Assembly: GCA_937996615.1 (NCBI GenBank)
Contig: CALKVD010000168.1
Coordinates: forward strand, 1-8,647
Direction: 5' to 3'
From: an uncultured Rickettsiales bacterium
GTDB lineage: Bacteria > Pseudomonadota > Alphaproteobacteria > Rickettsiales > Midichloriaceae
Length of the DNA stretch: 8,647 nt
Below, piece after piece: positions 7,125-8,647 of the stretch. The notes under the pieces are model-generated. The model ran no database searches. It was given only the letters and a program-made list of their open reading frames with translations, and was not told the DNA's origin. How positions within the stretch are numbered: the first letter of the stretch is position 1; the number at the start of each line of letters is the position of its first letter. Made by a program: the position numbers and the translations under genes.

Positions 7125-8015
7125 CTATACTTTTTGTAAATAAAACTCTTGGTTGTCTAGTCTATCGATAAATTTTCTGCCTTCAACTAGGCATATTTCT
7201 CTGTCTGCTAGCTCATTGGTTAATTGTAATATGCTATGGATATTATTAACTCCTGCACTAAAAGCTTGTTGCAAATCGTTGCTATTAAGGTAATGACCGA
7301 GAAACAGGGAACTGAGCAAATCTCCACAACCATTCGGTTGAAGAGAAAATTTTATCAGCGGGGTTACTATTAAAAAATAGTTACTGCCATCAAACATCAG
7401 ATTAGCGATTTCATCTCCCATATTGACGCTAGAAATCACGACAGCTTTGGGGTCGAGCATTTTTTGATATAGATCTTTTGCTAGTTCTTTCGCTTGCTCA
7501 AGGTTGGATTGGTGAGATTGTTTTTCTTGGTTGGGTATTATGGCGTTATTAGTTTGTAATATTGTACTAGCTTCAAATTGATTGAGCTTGATTATGTTTG
7601 CTTGGGTCAATGCATAATCGCGTACAAAGTCGACAACCTCTGGGCGAACATAGCAACTTTTGCGTGCATTTCCAATGACCGGGTCGCAAAAATATAGTGA
7701 ATTTGAGTGGTATTGGCGGATTTTTTTTAGTGCCGCGATTAACTCATGTCCCAAGTTTGCATCACCTAAATATCCTGATATAACAGCGTTTGCTTGGGAT
7801 AAAAACCCCATTTCATCGGAAGTTTCAACCAGGTCTTTGATATGTTCAGGTTGGTTAACTTGCCCGGTCCATTTAGTATATCCAGTATGGCTGCTAAATT
7901 GAACGGTGTTGATTTGTAGAACCCTGTGGCCTAATGTTTGTAAAACAAAAGATGCAATTCGGTTGCCGACAAAACCTTGAACTACGTGTGATTGTAATGA
8001 AAATATCGTACTCAT
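7125..8015 (-). CDS. pdxY: Pyridoxal kinase PdxY
   Basis: A 296-aa ribokinase-fold kinase (E. coli PdxY 287) that phosphorylates pyridoxal to pyridoxal 5'-phosphate in vitamin B6 salvage. The N-terminal block FSLQSHVVQGFVGN (5-18), NTVQFSSHTGYTKWTGQV (36-53), SGYLG (80-84) and CDPVIGN (110-116) are all PdxY-like. The catalytic motif NGCGDL has Asp232 as the base; the usual GTGD is here GCGD. The segment after NQFEA (about 151-172) is several residues longer than in E. coli and contains TNNAIIPNQEKQS, close to a peptide in the SecF insert. PdxY salvages B6 vitamers rather than making them; no de novo B6 genes are in the window. It may share a transcript with ispE and is divergent from recO. 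Confidence 0.94.
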   Translation of the reverse strand: MSTIFSLQSHVVQGFVGNRIASFVLQTLGHRVLQINTVQFSSHTGYTKWTGQVNQPEHIKDLVETSDEMGFLSQANAVISGYLGDANLGHELIAALKKIRQYHSNSLYFCDPVIGNARKSCYVRPEVVDFVRDYALTQANIIKLNQFEASTILQTNNAIIPNQEKQSHQSNLEQAKELAKDLYQKMLDPKAVVISSVNMGDEIANLMFDGSNYFLIVTPLIKFSLQPNGCGDLLSSLFLGHYLNSNDLQQAFSAGVNNIHSILQLTNELADREICLVEGRKFIDRLDNQEFYLQKV

Positions 8016-8042
8016 ATTGCGAAATAATATAAAGGTAACATC

Positions 8043-8071
8043 GTTATGTCATAGAAATTTGATAATTGCAA
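8043..8071 (-). promoter_or_regulatory. Possible promoter for pdxY
   Basis: On the minus strand, TTGCAA (8066-8071) is followed by a 17-bp spacer and CATAAC (8043-8048, 4 of 6 to the -10 consensus), about 27 bp before the pdxY ATG. It is a weak match, supported mainly by its mirror arrangement with the recO promoter. Confidence 0.3.
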
Positions 8072-8088
8072 CTTTTGTGATTGCAACT
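8065..8088. repeat. Two 9-bp direct repeats ATTGCAACT, 15 bp apart
   Basis: Copies at 8065-8073 and 8080-8088 lie in the divergent pdxY/recO intergenic region. Each contains the self-complementary hexamer TTGCAA, which can be read as a -35 on either strand. This suggests paired divergent promoters or an operator. No regulator is identified. Confidence 0.45.
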
Positions 8089-8110
8089 GAGACCTATTTG
8101 GGATTATAAT
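8081..8110 (+). promoter_or_regulatory. Possible promoter for recO
   Basis: TTGCAA (8081-8086), an 18-bp spacer and a perfect TATAAT (8105-8110). It lies about 118 bp before the recO start, so the leader would be long and would include the hairpin at 8150-8179. Confidence 0.45.
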
Positions 8111-8149
8111 ATGGGACTATAACTTAAAAAACTGTATGTTAAAATCAAC

Positions 8150-8179
8150 AAAAAGCTCAGTAAATAAAATAGCTTTTTT
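8150..8179 (+). terminator. Weak terminator-like hairpin in the recO leader
   Basis: AAAAAGCT (8150-8157) pairs with AGCTTTTT (8171-8178), with a 13-nt loop and a six-T run at 8174-8179. The stem has only two G-C pairs, so it would be a poor terminator. It lies between the predicted promoter and recO, so it could act as an attenuator if real. Confidence 0.2.
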
Positions 8180-8227
8180 ATAATAATCCCTGATAACAGA
8201 TATATTTGCGAGAATTTGAGGAAAGAA

Positions 8228-8619
8228 ATGTTTTTAGTTGATGATGGTATTATTATTTCTACCAAAAGATTGGGTAGCAGTGCTAGAATATTACGATGCT
8301 TTTTGCGCAATCATGGTCTGAAATCTGCGATTATCTATAGTAAGCATCCTCTCGCTTTGGGTAGTTTTGTGGTTGCAGAATGGAGGGGGCGTTTGGTGGA
8401 GCAGCTTGGTACCTATAGGATAGAATACCAGGCTTTGAACCCTGGGCCTAGTATCTCATTGATGAAAAAAGAAAGTTTAATTTTGAACACAACCCTGAAT
8501 ACAATTCATTTTTGTTTGGTTGATCAGGAAAAAAACGAGGAGATTTGGCAAGAATTATATAATTTTATTGTAATGCTCGGTACTGATAATGATATTTTGT
8601 CAAAATTATATTATTATCT
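8228..8619 (+). CDS. recO: DNA repair protein RecO, N-terminal part (truncated by contig end)
   Basis: About 130 residues of RecO, which helps load RecA on gapped DNA in the RecFOR pathway. The start is supported by a good Shine-Dalgarno GAGGA (8218-8222), 5 bases before the ATG. The N-terminal OB-fold region reads DDGIIISTKRLGSSARILRC, then LRNHGLK, then GSFVVAEWRGRLVEQLGTY. This matches the alphaproteobacterial pattern of D-(E/D)-G-I-(I/V)-L-S followed by G-x-x-V-x-A-x-W-x-x-R-L-x-E-x-L-G. The C-terminal domain is absent. The frame stays open to base 8647, but bases from 8620 are sequencing adapter and give the false tail RKSTRLNS. The truncation is therefore technical and the gene is probably intact in the organism. 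Confidence 0.9.
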
Positions 8620-8647
8620 AGATCGGAAGAGCACACGTCTGAACTCC
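8620..8647 (+). other. Illumina TruSeq adapter read-through at contig end
   Basis: The last 28 bases begin AGATCGGAAGAGCACACG and continue to the end exactly as the standard TruSeq read 1 adapter does. Translated in the recO frame they give RKSTRLNS, a peptide known as adapter contamination in databases. These bases are not genomic and should be trimmed. Confidence 0.97.

Noticed and set aside
8104..8310. A 68-codon minus-strand frame with a hydrophobic stretch
   Set aside because: It overlaps the predicted recO promoter and the well-supported start of recO on the other strand. Its hydrophobic character follows from A/T-rich codons, and it has no family features.

Overview
The window is one contig end of about 8.6 kb. 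From position 1131 on it is AT-rich and carries seven protein genes typical of an alphaproteobacterium. Low GC, an alphaproteobacterial style of SecF, RecO and PdxY, and a small protein starting K-R-G-R-P-R that resembles a family I recall from Rickettsiales and related groups together suggest a reduced-genome, probably host-associated lineage near Rickettsiales or Holosporales. This placement is inference; no 16S gene is present to confirm it.

Layout. Positions 1-541 are the 5' part of a 23S rRNA gene (minus strand). Then come an internal spacer, tRNA-Ala(TGC), a GC-rich spacer and tRNA-Ile(GAT), all minus strand. A normal alphaproteobacterial rRNA operon would have 16S on the far side of tRNA-Ile, but there is none. 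Instead there is an AT-rich stretch with a good promoter aimed at the tRNA, then radC and ogt (+), metK and secF (-), an unrecognised 188-aa protein (+), ispE and pdxY (-), and the start of recO (+), which runs off the end.

Two parts of the contig look artificial. The last 28 bases (8620-8647) are the start of the Illumina TruSeq adapter, so recO is cut by read-through rather than biology. The rRNA block also appears to be joined to the AT-rich genome inside tRNA-Ile. GC drops from about 61% (904-1053) to about 26% (1131-1380), counted by hand. The two sides of the tRNA acceptor stem do not match (GGGTTCG against CCGGCCC), and 16S is missing. I favour an assembly chimera between two alphaproteobacteria through a conserved tRNA. 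A genuinely split rRNA operon is the alternative.

Gene roles. radC-ogt is a closely spaced pair with a DNA-maintenance theme (Ogt is an alkylguanine repair protein; the role of RadC is unproven). secF-metK lie in one direction and may be co-transcribed: SecF belongs to the Sec accessory complex and MetK makes S-adenosylmethionine. pdxY-ispE lie in one direction and cover vitamin B6 salvage and the MEP isoprenoid pathway. recO belongs to RecFOR recombination repair. I see no phage, CRISPR, toxin-antitoxin or transposon genes, and no convincing new multi-gene system. The most interesting native signals are a shared in-frame peptide in inserts of SecF and PdxY, a compensated-frameshift-like site in metK, and the AT-hook-like unknown protein beside an AT-rich palindrome.
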